A program made the position numbers and the translations under genes. Positions 8,629 through 16,994 of a stretch of 64,000 nt of DNA are shown here, in pieces. Positions within the stretch are counted from its first letter, which is position 1, and each line of letters starts with the position of its first letter. Location of the stretch: contig NZ_AXUN02000172.1 of NCBI RefSeq assembly GCF_000495435.3, positions 1 to 64,000 of the forward strand. The letters are read 5' to 3'. A model generated the notes under the pieces. The model saw only the letters and a program-made list of their open reading frames with translations. It searched no databases and was not told where the DNA came from. This DNA is from Youngiibacter fragilis 232.1 (lineage in GTDB: Bacteria > Bacillota > Clostridia > Clostridiales > Clostridiaceae).

Positions 8629-9585
8629 ATGAAAAGAAAGTCAATACTGACTCTCGCAGTCGCAATGTCAGCAGTAATGCTGCTGTCAGCCTGCGGAAAG
8701 AAAGAGACCTCAATCAGACTTGCAACAGGTGGAAATACCGGAACCTACTACGCATTTGGTACTGCGGCAGGGCAGATACTCGGTGACAAGGCAGGGGTAA
8801 CCTTCAATATACAGTCAACTGGTGCTTCAAAGGCAAATATACAGCTTATAGCAGCCAAGGAAGTTGAAATGGCGATTGTCCAGAATGACGTAATGGACTA
8901 TGCCTACAACGGTACGGACCTTTTCGAGAAGGATGGGGCTGTAAAGGGATTCTCTGCAATGGCTGCGGTATATGCTGAGGTTGTTCAGATAGTAGCGGAC
9001 CCTACAGCAGGAATCACCAGCATAGCTGACCTGAAGGGAAAGAGCGTATCAGTAGGAGATGCAGGAAGCGGAGTCGAGTTCAACGCAAAGCAGATACTTG
9101 AAGCATATGGAATAACCTTTGATGACATAAAAAAGCAGAACCTTAGCTTCTCTGCATCAGCGGATGCCTTCAAGGATGACAAGATAGACGCGTTCTTCGC
9201 AACTGCAGGAGCACCTACAACAGCAATAATGGACCTCGTTACAACCAAGCAGATCACGATACTGAGCGTTGAGGCTGACAAGGCTGAGGCTCTTATGTCA
9301 GAGCACCCGTTCTATACCGTATACGAGATACCTGCAGGAACCTACAAGGGCGTTGATGTCACAACAAGCACACTTGCTGTAAAGGCGACTTTCATAGTAG
9401 CCGACAGCATGGACGAGACTACCGTATACAACCTGACAAAGGCCCTTTTCGACAATAAGGATGCCATAGCGGCAGCTCATGCGAAGGGAAAGGAACTTGA
9501 TACGACATACGCTGTCGAAGGAATATCGATCCCATTCCACAAGGGTGCTGAAAAGTACTTCCGTGAAATCGGGGTAATGAAGTAG
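8629..9585 (+). CDS. TRAP transporter substrate-binding protein, TAXI family
   Basis: This lipid-anchored binding protein of a TRAP importer hands a carboxylate or amino-acid-like ligand (glutamate is a known TAXI ligand) to the membrane subunit. The lipoprotein signal ends MLLSAC with Cys22 as the anchor. The TAXI hallmark GGNTGTYYAFGTAAGQIL follows directly, then the QSTGASKANIQLI and VQNDVMDYA motifs. The length of 318 is normal. It starts an operon of three genes (binding protein, DUF1850, fused permease), a common gene order for TAXI systems. Confidence 0.92.
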   Translation: MKRKSILTLAVAMSAVMLLSACGKKETSIRLATGGNTGTYYAFGTAAGQILGDKAGVTFNIQSTGASKANIQLIAAKEVEMAIVQNDVMDYAYNGTDLFEKDGAVKGFSAMAAVYAEVVQIVADPTAGITSIADLKGKSVSVGDAGSGVEFNAKQILEAYGITFDDIKKQNLSFSASADAFKDDKIDAFFATAGAPTTAIMDLVTTKQITILSVEADKAEALMSEHPFYTVYEIPAGTYKGVDVTTSTLAVKATFIVADSMDETTVYNLTKALFDNKDAIAAAHAKGKELDTTYAVEGISIPFHKGAEKYFREIGVMK

Positions 9586-9586
9586 T

Positions 9587-10060
9587 ATGAGAAGGCGGAG
9601 ACTTCTTGCCGTATCGGTTGCGGCCGTCTTAGTGGCAGTCTCCGCCTTTTGCTTTTTATCGCTCCGGCAGAGGAAGCTTGTGGTGTATGATGCTGATACC
9701 GGACAGGTCTATGGCTCCTGGCCTGTAGAGGACGGGACAAGGTTCACTGTGGAGTTCATCCACTCGGTCAACAAGAGTCCGGTAAAGGATGAGTTTGAAA
9801 CGAGAGGAAGGGATATCCTGGCAGTGAGGACCATCTACAGCTCCTTTGGCGCCGGTGTGCAGACAGAGCTCAGGGACGGAGAAAAGTTGGAGTATGATGA
9901 GAACGGGAACATGGTGGTGTCTGGATTCGACCTGAAGTTTGAAAGGCTTAACTTCATTGTCGGGACTGTATACGACCATGTGCTTGCGATTGGCGATGAT
10001 ATTGTAAGCCTTACTGAGCTATGCGGAAAGAATTCCGCAGTTGTTTTTGAAGTAAGATAG
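9587..10060 (+). CDS. DUF1850 protein associated with TRAP-TAXI transporter
   Basis: This is a 157-residue protein with a single N-terminal membrane/signal segment (about residues 5-25) followed by an extracytoplasmic domain. The motif FTVEFIHSVNKSPVKDEFE is the conserved core of DUF1850, a family found almost only beside TAXI-type TRAP permeases. No biochemical role is established; an accessory role in transport is inferred from context. It starts one base after the binding-protein stop. Confidence 0.82.
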   Translation: MRRRRLLAVSVAAVLVAVSAFCFLSLRQRKLVVYDADTGQVYGSWPVEDGTRFTVEFIHSVNKSPVKDEFETRGRDILAVRTIYSSFGAGVQTELRDGEKLEYDENGNMVVSGFDLKFERLNFIVGTVYDHVLAIGDDIVSLTELCGKNSAVVFEVR

Positions 10061-10088
10061 ATACGGCATAATATTGAGAAAGAAGTGA

Positions 10089-12038
10089 TTGGTTTTGAAA
10101 GACAATGAAAAAAGGCCGAAGAACCTGATAGAGGAGGCTGAGGTAGATGCCAAGGAGATAGGCGACCTTATGGCCGAGTTCGACAGGGAGTCGAATACCA
10201 GGCATTTTACCGGGACACCGCTACTTATAGTTAAAGGTATGCTAATAGCATTTACACTATACGTTTTCTGGATGACGCTGATCGCGACTCCACCGGAGCA
10301 GATCAGAAGGTCGTCTTTCATAGGACTCCTGATATTCCTGGGATTCATAAACTATCCCATAAAGAGGAGCCATGCCAAGAGGGTGAACCAGATACCGTGG
10401 TATGACTGGATTTTCGCGTTTGCAGGAGGCGGTGCATTCTTCTACTATGTAATCAACTTTGAGGCCATAGTAGGCAAGGCGGTCAACATAGGTACAGTTG
10501 AGATAGCAGTGGGAATAATAGGAATAATTCTTCTTGTTGAACTCTGCAGAAGGGTTGTCGGTCTTCCCATACTTGTTGTAGCAGGAATTTTCGTGGGGTA
10601 TGCCTTCTATTCGGGATACTCGCTCAAGAGAGTCGTTCATCAGCTTTTCTATACGACTGACGGCATAATCGGAACTCCGCTTGGAGTCTGCGCTACCTTC
10701 ATTGTGCTTTTCATCATACTCGGAGCTTTCCTTGAAAAGACGGGTATAGGGACGTTCTTCATAGATATCGCGAACTCACTTGCCGGATACGCATCAGGCG
10801 GACCGGCCAAGGTGGCTGTAATATCAAGCGCCCTTGAGGGTATGTATTCAGGAAGCTCGGTTGCCAACACGGTCGGAAGCGGAAGCGTCACAATACCTGT
10901 AATGAAGAAGACCGGATATACTCCTGAATTCGCTGCGGCAGTTGAGGCGGCGGCATCGACCGGAGGACAGATAATGCCCCCGATAATGGGAGCGGCAGCG
11001 TTCCTCATGGCTGAAATGACTGAGACACCATATGCCACCATAGCACTTTCAGCGATCCTTCCCGCACTTCTTTATTTCGCGGGGATCTTCATGATGATCC
11101 ACTTCGAGGCAAAGAAGCTGGGACTCAAGGGACTGCCAAAGGAAAGCATTCCGAAGTTCGGAAAGCTGATGCTTAAAAAAGGATATCTTTTCCTTCCCAT
11201 AGTAGTCCTTTCAACACTGATGAGCATGGGAAGGACCCCTGCATATTCAGCAGTGTACGCGATAGTCACCGCAGTTGTAGTAAGCATGTTCAGCAAGGAG
11301 ACAAGGCTCACTCCCAAGACCTTCGGTGAAGCCCTTGAAAACGGAACAAGAAATACTATGGGCGTAGCTATAGCATGCGCCATAGCAGGAATAATTGTCG
11401 GTATAGTCACACTTACCGGACTTGGCCAGGACCTGCTCAACATCCTCATGTCCGTTGCCGGTACCAGCAAGTTCCTTGCGCTGTTCCTTACGATGATAAG
11501 CTGCATAATCCTTGGAATGGGTGTTCCGACAACGGCAAACTATGTGATAATGGCTACCATAACTGCTCCAATCGTGGTTCAGATGGGAGTACCGCTTCTC
11601 GCGGCTCATATGTTCGTGTTCTATTTCGGAATAGTGGCTGACATTACTCCGCCAGTTGCCCTGGCGGCCTATGCAGGCTCAGCGATTGCAAAATCGGACC
11701 CGTTCAAGACTGGAGTCACTGCAACAAGGCTTGCAATAACAGCCTTCATTGTTCCATACATATTCGCATTCAATCCGGAGATGCTTCTTATAGATACGAC
11801 TGCAATAGAAGTCGTGCGTATAGCAATAACATCGCTTATCGGTATTTTCGGAGTAGCGGCAGGAATGGAAGGATTCATGTTCACAAACATGAAGATGTGG
11901 GAAAGAGCAATCATTATCGTTGGAGGATTGATGCTCATAGACCCTAATCTTCTGACCGACTTGGCCGGAGTTGCGATAATTGGAATGATGGTACTTTCCC
12001 AGGTAGCAAAATCAAAGAAGCTTAAGCTTGCCTCATAG
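10089..12038 (+). CDS. TRAP transporter fused permease (DctQM, 4TM/12TM)
   Basis: This is a membrane permease of 649 residues combining the small (DctQ-like, N-terminal helices to about residue 170) and large (DctM-like) TRAP subunits in one chain, the usual form in TAXI systems. Conserved features of the large domain are seen, including SSALEGMYSGSSVANTVGSGSVTIP, GGQIMPPIMGAAAFLMAE and MGVPTTANYVIMA. Import is driven by an ion gradient rather than ATP. The start is probably a TTG (10089 or 10095); neither is strong, but no ATG fits. A hairpin terminator closes the operon. Confidence 0.92.
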   Translation: MVLKDNEKRPKNLIEEAEVDAKEIGDLMAEFDRESNTRHFTGTPLLIVKGMLIAFTLYVFWMTLIATPPEQIRRSSFIGLLIFLGFINYPIKRSHAKRVNQIPWYDWIFAFAGGGAFFYYVINFEAIVGKAVNIGTVEIAVGIIGIILLVELCRRVVGLPILVVAGIFVGYAFYSGYSLKRVVHQLFYTTDGIIGTPLGVCATFIVLFIILGAFLEKTGIGTFFIDIANSLAGYASGGPAKVAVISSALEGMYSGSSVANTVGSGSVTIPVMKKTGYTPEFAAAVEAAASTGGQIMPPIMGAAAFLMAEMTETPYATIALSAILPALLYFAGIFMMIHFEAKKLGLKGLPKESIPKFGKLMLKKGYLFLPIVVLSTLMSMGRTPAYSAVYAIVTAVVVSMFSKETRLTPKTFGEALENGTRNTMGVAIACAIAGIIVGIVTLTGLGQDLLNILMSVAGTSKFLALFLTMISCIILGMGVPTTANYVIMATITAPIVVQMGVPLLAAHMFVFYFGIVADITPPVALAAYAGSAIAKSDPFKTGVTATRLAITAFIVPYIFAFNPEMLLIDTTAIEVVRIAITSLIGIFGVAAGMEGFMFTNMKMWERAIIIVGGLMLIDPNLLTDLAGVAIIGMMVLSQVAKSKKLKLAS

Positions 12039-12046
12039 AAGGCACC

Positions 12047-12072
12047 AGGCCCGGTGGATTCACCGGGCCTCA
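12047..12072 (+). terminator. Terminator after TRAP operon
   Basis: A 10-bp perfect stem AGGCCCGGTG (12047-12056) pairs with 12061-12070 around a GATT tetraloop. The tail is AT-rich rather than a clean T tract. Confidence 0.65.
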
Positions 12073-12158
12073 ATAATTTACATATATAATTAATATGAAG
12101 TAAATTTGAACTCAAGGTAAATTCTATCCCATCTCATAGCATTCGGGGCAACATGTTG

Positions 12159-12164
12159 TATAAT
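12159..12164 (+). promoter_or_regulatory. Putative -10 box before ATP-cone gene
   Basis: TATAAT at 12159-12164 is followed by a purine-rich leader with CCGGGGAGG before the ATG at 12195. No convincing -35 box is visible. Confidence 0.35.
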
Positions 12165-12194
12165 TAAGTAAAGAAGAACCGGGGAGGGCTGAAA

Positions 12195-12470
12195 ATGCTT
12201 AAGGTAGTTAAAAGACGAGGCAATATTGTCGATTTCAATCCTGACAAGATCCGCACTAGTGTTGCTAACAGCGCTGCAGATGCTAATGTTTACCTTAATG
12301 AACGAGAGCTTGAGCTTATAGCTAATGAAGTCCAGAAGATCATATCAGATGTCAGGGGGCCAGATGGCACGACATCCTCATATGAGATAAGGGGAGTTGT
12401 GGTAAGGGTTCTGAAGAACATGGGCTACAAGGACATAGCTAGACTATTTTACGAAGGAAAACAAGCCTGA
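12195..12470 (+). CDS. Stand-alone ATP-cone domain protein
   Basis: This is a 91-residue protein consisting only of an ATP-cone: KVVKRRGNIVDFNPDKIRTSV at the start, then the helical part ending VLKNMGYKDIARLFYEG. In larger proteins (class I/III ribonucleotide reductase, NrdR) this module senses ATP/dATP levels. Here there is no catalytic or zinc-ribbon part, so it may be a nucleotide-sensing regulator of an unlinked partner. It sits 34 bases upstream of rapZ, probably in the same operon. Confidence 0.8.
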   Translation: MLKVVKRRGNIVDFNPDKIRTSVANSAADANVYLNERELELIANEVQKIISDVRGPDGTTSSYEIRGVVVRVLKNMGYKDIARLFYEGKQA

Positions 12471-12504
12471 CAAAAGTTTATAGCAGGCAGAAGGAGGCTG
12501 GAAC

Positions 12505-13380
12505 ATGGAGCTTATAATCGTTACGGGAATGTCGGGATCAGGTAAGTCAGTGGCAGTAAATGCGCTGGAGGATATAGGCTTCTATTGCGTAGACAATCTT
12601 CCGCCTGAATTCATTCTTCCATTCGCCAAATTCCAGTCGAAATCTGAAGTTGCAGACAATAAGCTGGCGCTTGTCGTAGATTCCAGGAGCAAGGACCTGT
12701 TCCCGAAGTTTTCTGACGAGCTTAAGAAGCTTGACAGTGAACACATAGAGTACAACATACTGTTCCTTGACTGCTCTGACCAGACTCTCCTTAAAAGGTA
12801 CAAGGAGACGAGGAGAAAGCACCCGCTGATGGACAGCGAGATGTCTTCCCTTGAGATGGCAATAAGCCGTGAAAGGCAGAACTTCGAGGTGATAAGGGGA
12901 AAGGCGGATTTTGTCATCGACACCACCTTCCTTTCCGCTGCCAAACTGAAGAAGCTTGTGACAGAGAGCTTCACAAAGACCAAGGGTGAATACATGCAGG
13001 TCAAGACCGTATCCTTCGGATACAAGTTCGGGATACCTTCGGATGCTGACCTGGTATTTGACCTCAGGTATCTGCCAAATCCATTCTATATCTCTGAGCT
13101 CAGGGACCACACGGGACTGAATGATGATGTATATGAGTATGTCATGTCTAATCCGCTTGCTGATGAACTGTTCAGCAAGCTTCAGGACCTTGTCGAATAC
13201 CTTATCCCGCTCTATGTTGAAGAGGGCAAGAGCCAGCTGGTAATAGCATATGGATGTACTGGCGGCAAGCACAGGTCGGTTTCGTTCGCTAGAAAGACAG
13301 CTGAGTACTTCAGGAACAAAGGCCTTAATGTTGTTGAATACCACAGGGACATCGACAGGAAAAATGACGGGACCCATTAG
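12505..13380 (+). CDS. rapZ: RNase adapter RapZ / YvcJ nucleotide-binding protein
   Basis: This is a cytoplasmic P-loop protein of 291 residues. Walker A is GMSGSGKS (8-15), VDNLPPE and the C-terminal domain VIAYGCTGGKHRSVSFARK are diagnostic of the RapZ/YvcJ family. In Gammaproteobacteria RapZ senses glucosamine-6-phosphate and guides RNase E. In Bacillus YvcJ binds GTP/ATP and affects competence and late growth; which role holds here is not known. The usual Firmicutes neighbours yvcK/gluP and whiA are not next to it. AGGAGG precedes the ATG. Confidence 0.93.
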   Translation: MELIIVTGMSGSGKSVAVNALEDIGFYCVDNLPPEFILPFAKFQSKSEVADNKLALVVDSRSKDLFPKFSDELKKLDSEHIEYNILFLDCSDQTLLKRYKETRRKHPLMDSEMSSLEMAISRERQNFEVIRGKADFVIDTTFLSAAKLKKLVTESFTKTKGEYMQVKTVSFGYKFGIPSDADLVFDLRYLPNPFYISELRDHTGLNDDVYEYVMSNPLADELFSKLQDLVEYLIPLYVEEGKSQLVIAYGCTGGKHRSVSFARKTAEYFRNKGLNVVEYHRDIDRKNDGTH

Positions 13381-13389
13381 GAGGACGAT

Positions 13390-13695
13390 ATGGAAATTCT
13401 GTTACTGATTCCTCTATTCATCATCGGTTCGATATTCATGATAATTCTCATGGCAGTACTGTTCTCGAAATCAGTCATGAAAGCGGCAAAACCTCATCAG
13501 CAAATGGGAAGTCAGTCCCGGGGCTGGGATCAGGGAACCGCAAGAAGGACAGGAGAGCTCATGTACAAGGAGAATGCGACTGATGAGATTCGCAATTCGA
13601 CTGGCAGCAAGGGATACGTGGCAGACCTGGAGGACAAGTTCAGGGAGGAGAATGTCGAGTATTCCGAGAGACGCACAAAGACCAGGCGCAAGTGA
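13390..13695 (+). CDS. Small single-pass membrane protein, function unknown
   Basis: The protein has 101 residues. Residues 3-28 form one strongly hydrophobic helix (LLLIPLFIIGSIFMIILMAV), followed by a polar, charged cytoplasmic or extracytoplasmic tail with several Arg/Lys-rich patches and no recognisable domain. GAGGACG precedes the ATG, 9 bases after the rapZ stop, and its stop overlaps the start region of the next gene. This argues for a real gene in the rapZ operon. I do not recognise a family. Confidence 0.6.
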   Translation: MEILLLIPLFIIGSIFMIILMAVLFSKSVMKAAKPHQQMGSQSRGWDQGTARRTGELMYKENATDEIRNSTGSKGYVADLEDKFREENVEYSERRTKTRRK

Positions 13696-13709
13696 TGCAG
13701 GAGAGGATT

Positions 13710-14048
13710 ATGGATTTTTACGAAAGGTACCACGAATTGAAAAGAAGGTATGCTGATGCCTTTGATGTACAGGCAGACGCCGAAGAAACAGAGGATGAAT
13801 TCCTCAGGAGGCTTCCGCTCCGGGAAAAGCTGGCAGACGATGTGTTCGAGCTTGCTTCTGAATATGTCAGGTCTGAACTGGAAAAGTCGGGTAAACCACT
13901 GGATATCGTACTGTATCCGGCCTACATACTTGATACCTTCGAGGAATCAGAATCGCCGGAATACCTGTTCACGTATCTTGATGACATAATGAAATATGAG
14001 GATATCATTGAAGGAAGTGTAGTGGAAAGGGTAAACAGGATGAGATGA
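13710..14048 (+). CDS. Small acidic protein, function unknown
   Basis: This is a soluble, acidic protein of about 112 residues, predicted mostly alpha-helical (MDFYERYHELKRRYADAF...). No family was recognised. The ATG at 13710 is preferred because GGAGAGG lies just before it; GTG 13692 or ATG 13695, overlapping the previous stop, are possible. It is the last gene before a terminator, so it likely belongs to the rapZ transcription unit. Confidence 0.6.
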   Translation: MDFYERYHELKRRYADAFDVQADAEETEDEFLRRLPLREKLADDVFELASEYVRSELEKSGKPLDIVLYPAYILDTFEESESPEYLFTYLDDIMKYEDIIEGSVVERVNRMR

Positions 14049-14075
14049 ACTCACCTGTCTACCCTTCCTTTTTTT
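14024..14075 (+). terminator. Terminator of rapZ operon
   Basis: A long imperfect stem (14024-14039 with 14054-14068, one bulge and one mismatch) is followed by seven T residues. It begins inside the last codons of the preceding gene and runs into the stop codon of the convergent gene. Confidence 0.7.
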
Positions 14076-14958
14076 ATTTTACTCCATGAAGGTCGAAATC
14101 AGGAGTGAATGAATCACTCTGTGATTCGCTGTCCTGGATTAGGCAGTTCCTTGTTCCAAGGGATGCAGCGTAGGATACCACTGACCTGTATTGGGATGCT
14201 GAAAGCCTTGTACCCAGCTTTTCATGTCCTATTGCCCTGTGCATGGGCACATACTGGTTCATTATGCTCATGTATATGTTGTCGCCGTAGGTCTCATAAA
14301 GATGCTTCAGTACCAGCTTGGAGTCAAGTGCAAGACTCGGCAGGCACAGGTGCCTTACTATCATTCCCTTGACCATGATACCTCGTTCATCAAGGATGAA
14401 CGGACCGGTCTGCCTGTACATTTCTGCTATGGCAGCCTTTGCGGTACTGAAATAATTCCTTACCCCGGAATACTCTTTCGCATGAATATCCCTGAAGTAC
14501 TTCAGGTCAGGCAGATAGACGTCAATGAGCCCTTCCAGTCCTTTCAGCGCTTCAACATCCTCGTAACCCGAAGAGTTATAGACGATGGGAATGTCAAGGC
14601 CGTTGGCCTTGGCCTTCCTCAGCACGTCCGGAAGGAATGAGGCGTAGTGTGTGGGAGTTACAAGGTTTATGTTTTCCGCGCCTTTGTCCCTGAGCTCGAA
14701 AAAGATCTCAAGGAGCCTGTCGTCAGAGATGCAGGTTCCTTGGAGTCCTTCTGATATCTCGTGGTTCTGGCAGAATATGCATCTTAGGCTGCAGCCGGAG
14801 AAAAAGACTGTCCCTGAACCTCTTTTTCCAGATATCATAGGCTCCTCATATGGATGCAGGTAGGCTTTCGCCAGCTTATATTCCCTGGTCGTTCCGCAAA
14901 AGCCCGTAACCTTGTTCCTGTCAATCCCGCAGTTCCTGGGACAGCTGCTGCAAACCAT
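14074..14958 (-). CDS. Radical SAM protein, PflX/COG1313-like (pyruvate formate-lyase activase relative)
   Basis: This is a radical S-adenosylmethionine enzyme of 294 residues. The [4Fe-4S] motif is CSLRC..C (Cys56, Cys60, Cys63), preceded by an N-terminal cysteine set C-x2-C-x3-C (Cys3, 6, 10) plus Cys21 that could hold a second cluster. SGCSLRCIFCQNHEIS and NLVTPTHY are characteristic of the PflX-type proteins related to glycyl-radical activases. Its target is unknown, and no glycyl radical enzyme is in the window. The start at 14958 (MVCSSCPRNCG) matches family starts; a longer in-frame upstream extension is not conserved-looking. It is transcribed divergently from the next radical SAM gene. 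Confidence 0.85.
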   Translation of the reverse strand: MVCSSCPRNCGIDRNKVTGFCGTTREYKLAKAYLHPYEEPMISGKRGSGTVFFSGCSLRCIFCQNHEISEGLQGTCISDDRLLEIFFELRDKGAENINLVTPTHYASFLPDVLRKAKANGLDIPIVYNSSGYEDVEALKGLEGLIDVYLPDLKYFRDIHAKEYSGVRNYFSTAKAAIAEMYRQTGPFILDERGIMVKGMIVRHLCLPSLALDSKLVLKHLYETYGDNIYMSIMNQYVPMHRAIGHEKLGTRLSASQYRSVVSYAASLGTRNCLIQDSESQSDSFTPDFDLHGVK

Positions 14959-15061
14959 AATCTCAAATCCTTTCTGTTGTCGTGGAGTATAGTATACCAG
15001 AAGTGAAACAGGAAAAGCGAGGTCTACCGCAGGTGTTTGCAACGTGGTATTATGAGGATGT

Positions 15062-16012
15062 ATGAAAAGAAGTGGTGAAGAAATGACAGGATCGGATGGA
15101 AAAGCATACAGGAGCCTCAACAGCTTCCTGAGAGAGAAGTTTGGAGGGAAAGTATACAAGATAAGCCTTGACGGGGGTTTTTCATGTCCTAACAGGGATG
15201 GCACTCTAAGCAAAACCGGGTGCCTTTTCTGCAGTGAAAGGGGTTCAGGCGATTTTGCCGGGGACAGGGATTTTTCGATAGGCAGGCAGTTTGATGACAT
15301 CAAGGGGATGATGGAGAAGAAATGGAAGGATGGCAAGTACATTGCATACTTCCAGGCCTATACGAACACGTATGGAGAGCCTGGTGAGCTCAGGCGGAAA
15401 TACAGGGAGGCTGTCGGCAAGGAAGGGGTTGTCGCCCTGTCCATAGCAACAAGACCGGACTGTCTGGGAAAGGATGTCCTCGACGTCATAGAAGAGCTCA
15501 GCGGTGAGGTCTATACATTTGTGGAGCTCGGCCTGCAGACAGCGAGTGATGTCACGGCAGCGAGGATAAACAGGGGCTACACCCTCGAGGTGTTCGAGAG
15601 GGCCCTGTGTGACCTTCGGTCGAGAGGGATCGATGTGGTTGTGCATGTAATATTCGGGCTTCCTGGAGAAACAGAGGATGATATGCTGAAGACAGCTGAG
15701 TATCTTTCGGGAAAGGACATACAGGGAGTGAAGTTTCACCTCCTTCATGTGATGAAGAACACTCCGATGGAAAAGATACTTGAGAATGGCAGCCTCAGGC
15801 TCATGGAAATGGATGAGTATGTTGAAACTGTATGTAAGGCTGTTTCCATGCTGCCCCCTGATGTGGTCATCCACAGGCTGACAGGGGATGCGCCGAGGGA
15901 GCTTCTTCTTGGACCCATGTGGTCCCTCAGGAAGTGGGAGGTGCTGAACGCTATCGACAGATATTTCAGGGAAAACGGACTATATCAGGGGAAAAACTGC
16001 GTAATAAGATGA
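15062..16012 (+). CDS. TIGR01212/YhcC-type radical SAM protein
   Basis: This is a radical SAM protein of 316 residues. The cluster motif has the long spacing of this family: Cys42, Cys54 and Cys57 in SCPNRDGTLSKTGCLFC. FQAYTNTYG and VELGLQTASD, then HVIFGLPGETEDDM, are further family hallmarks. The substrate is not established for the family; RNA or cofactor modification is often suggested. The first ATG (15062) is used, with GAGGATG upstream; ATG 15083 is possible. ComB follows 25 bases later and may share the transcript. Confidence 0.88.
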   Translation: MKRSGEEMTGSDGKAYRSLNSFLREKFGGKVYKISLDGGFSCPNRDGTLSKTGCLFCSERGSGDFAGDRDFSIGRQFDDIKGMMEKKWKDGKYIAYFQAYTNTYGEPGELRRKYREAVGKEGVVALSIATRPDCLGKDVLDVIEELSGEVYTFVELGLQTASDVTAARINRGYTLEVFERALCDLRSRGIDVVVHVIFGLPGETEDDMLKTAEYLSGKDIQGVKFHLLHVMKNTPMEKILENGSLRLMEMDEYVETVCKAVSMLPPDVVIHRLTGDAPRELLLGPMWSLRKWEVLNAIDRYFRENGLYQGKNCVIR

Positions 16013-16037
16013 ACGCATTGAACAAAGGAGGAGCAGC

Positions 16038-16766
16038 ATGAGAATAGACATAGCAATTTCAGGTGACCATGTCAATGCGGACCTTGTTAAGGGGAAGACT
16101 GTCATTGTAGTAGACACACTCAGGGCGACAACAGTAATAATAACGTCCCTTGTGAATGGAGCAAAGAGCGTGGTGCCGGTATCAACAGTAGAGGAAGCGC
16201 TAAGCATAAAGAAGAGGATGGAGAATGCGGTACTCGGTGGAGAGCGCAAGGCTAAGAAAATCGAGGGGTTCGATTTTTCAAATTCTCCCCTTGAGTATTC
16301 CAAAGGTGCAATAAGCGGCAAGAATGTCATACTTACAACAACCAACGGCACAAAAGCCATCTCAAGGTCAAAGGACGGAAATCGGGTACTCATTGGTGCC
16401 CTTGTGAATGCCAAGGCGGCAGCAAGGAAGGCGCATGGCTTCTCTGAAGACATAATCATTGTGAATTCCGGTACTGACGGCAAATTCACGATGGATGATT
16501 TCATAACCGGGGGAGCGATAGTTGAGGAGATCCTTGCCATGGGCAAAGCAGAGCTTACAGACATAGCAAAGACTGCGCTCCTTATATACAGGAGTCATAG
16601 GGACATAAGGAGCTACGTAAAGGAGGCGGCGCACTTCAGGATCCTTGAAGACCTGAAACTCGATGATGACATAGACTTCTGCCTTCAGAAGGATATTTTT
16701 GCAATAGTCCCCGAATTCGACCACGGAGTCATAAAGCTTACTGAAGGACAGATAAGCCTCCTGTGA
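16038..16766 (+). CDS. comB: 2-phosphosulfolactate phosphatase family protein (ComB)
   Basis: This is a Mg-dependent phosphatase family that in methanogens converts 2-phosphosulfolactate to sulfolactate for coenzyme M. The core motif VVDTLRATT and the nearby GGERKAKKIEGFDFSNSP and LTTTNGTKAI stretches identify the family. The length of 242 is usual. No other coenzyme M or sulfolactate genes are present, so the bacterial substrate is uncertain. AAGGAGGAGCAGC precedes the ATG. Confidence 0.85.
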   Translation: MRIDIAISGDHVNADLVKGKTVIVVDTLRATTVIITSLVNGAKSVVPVSTVEEALSIKKRMENAVLGGERKAKKIEGFDFSNSPLEYSKGAISGKNVILTTTNGTKAISRSKDGNRVLIGALVNAKAAARKAHGFSEDIIIVNSGTDGKFTMDDFITGGAIVEEILAMGKAELTDIAKTALLIYRSHRDIRSYVKEAAHFRILEDLKLDDDIDFCLQKDIFAIVPEFDHGVIKLTEGQISLL

Positions 16767-16932
16767 GCGGATCTTATAGAGACAAGGTCGCAAGGGCGAT
16801 GAGCAGTCAAACGACAATATAGAAATGATATTATATATTTATTCAAAATACAAGTTTCGATGTACTGAGATCGATGGTTGAAAATGAAGATATAAGTCTG
16901 TGAAGCGATGAAATAAGTCGATGAAATGATAC

Positions 16933-16972
16933 ACTGAGGACCCGTCCGGATAAAACCAGACGGGTCCTCAGT
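16933..16972. terminator. Bidirectional hairpin between comB and eda
   Basis: A perfect 14-bp stem, ACTGAGGACCCGTC (16933-16946) with 16959-16972, lies between two convergent genes. T tracts are short on both sides. Confidence 0.7.
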
Positions 16973-16994
16973 TTAAGTCAATGTATGGATCCTG

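Noticed and set aside
12547-13377. Long open frame on the minus strand opposite rapZ (276 codons)
   Set aside because: It is a shadow of rapZ; no family features and no ribosome site, while RapZ motifs are unambiguous.
15245-15874. Minus-strand open frame of 209 codons
   Set aside because: Antisense to the YhcC-like radical SAM gene, which has conserved cysteine motifs.
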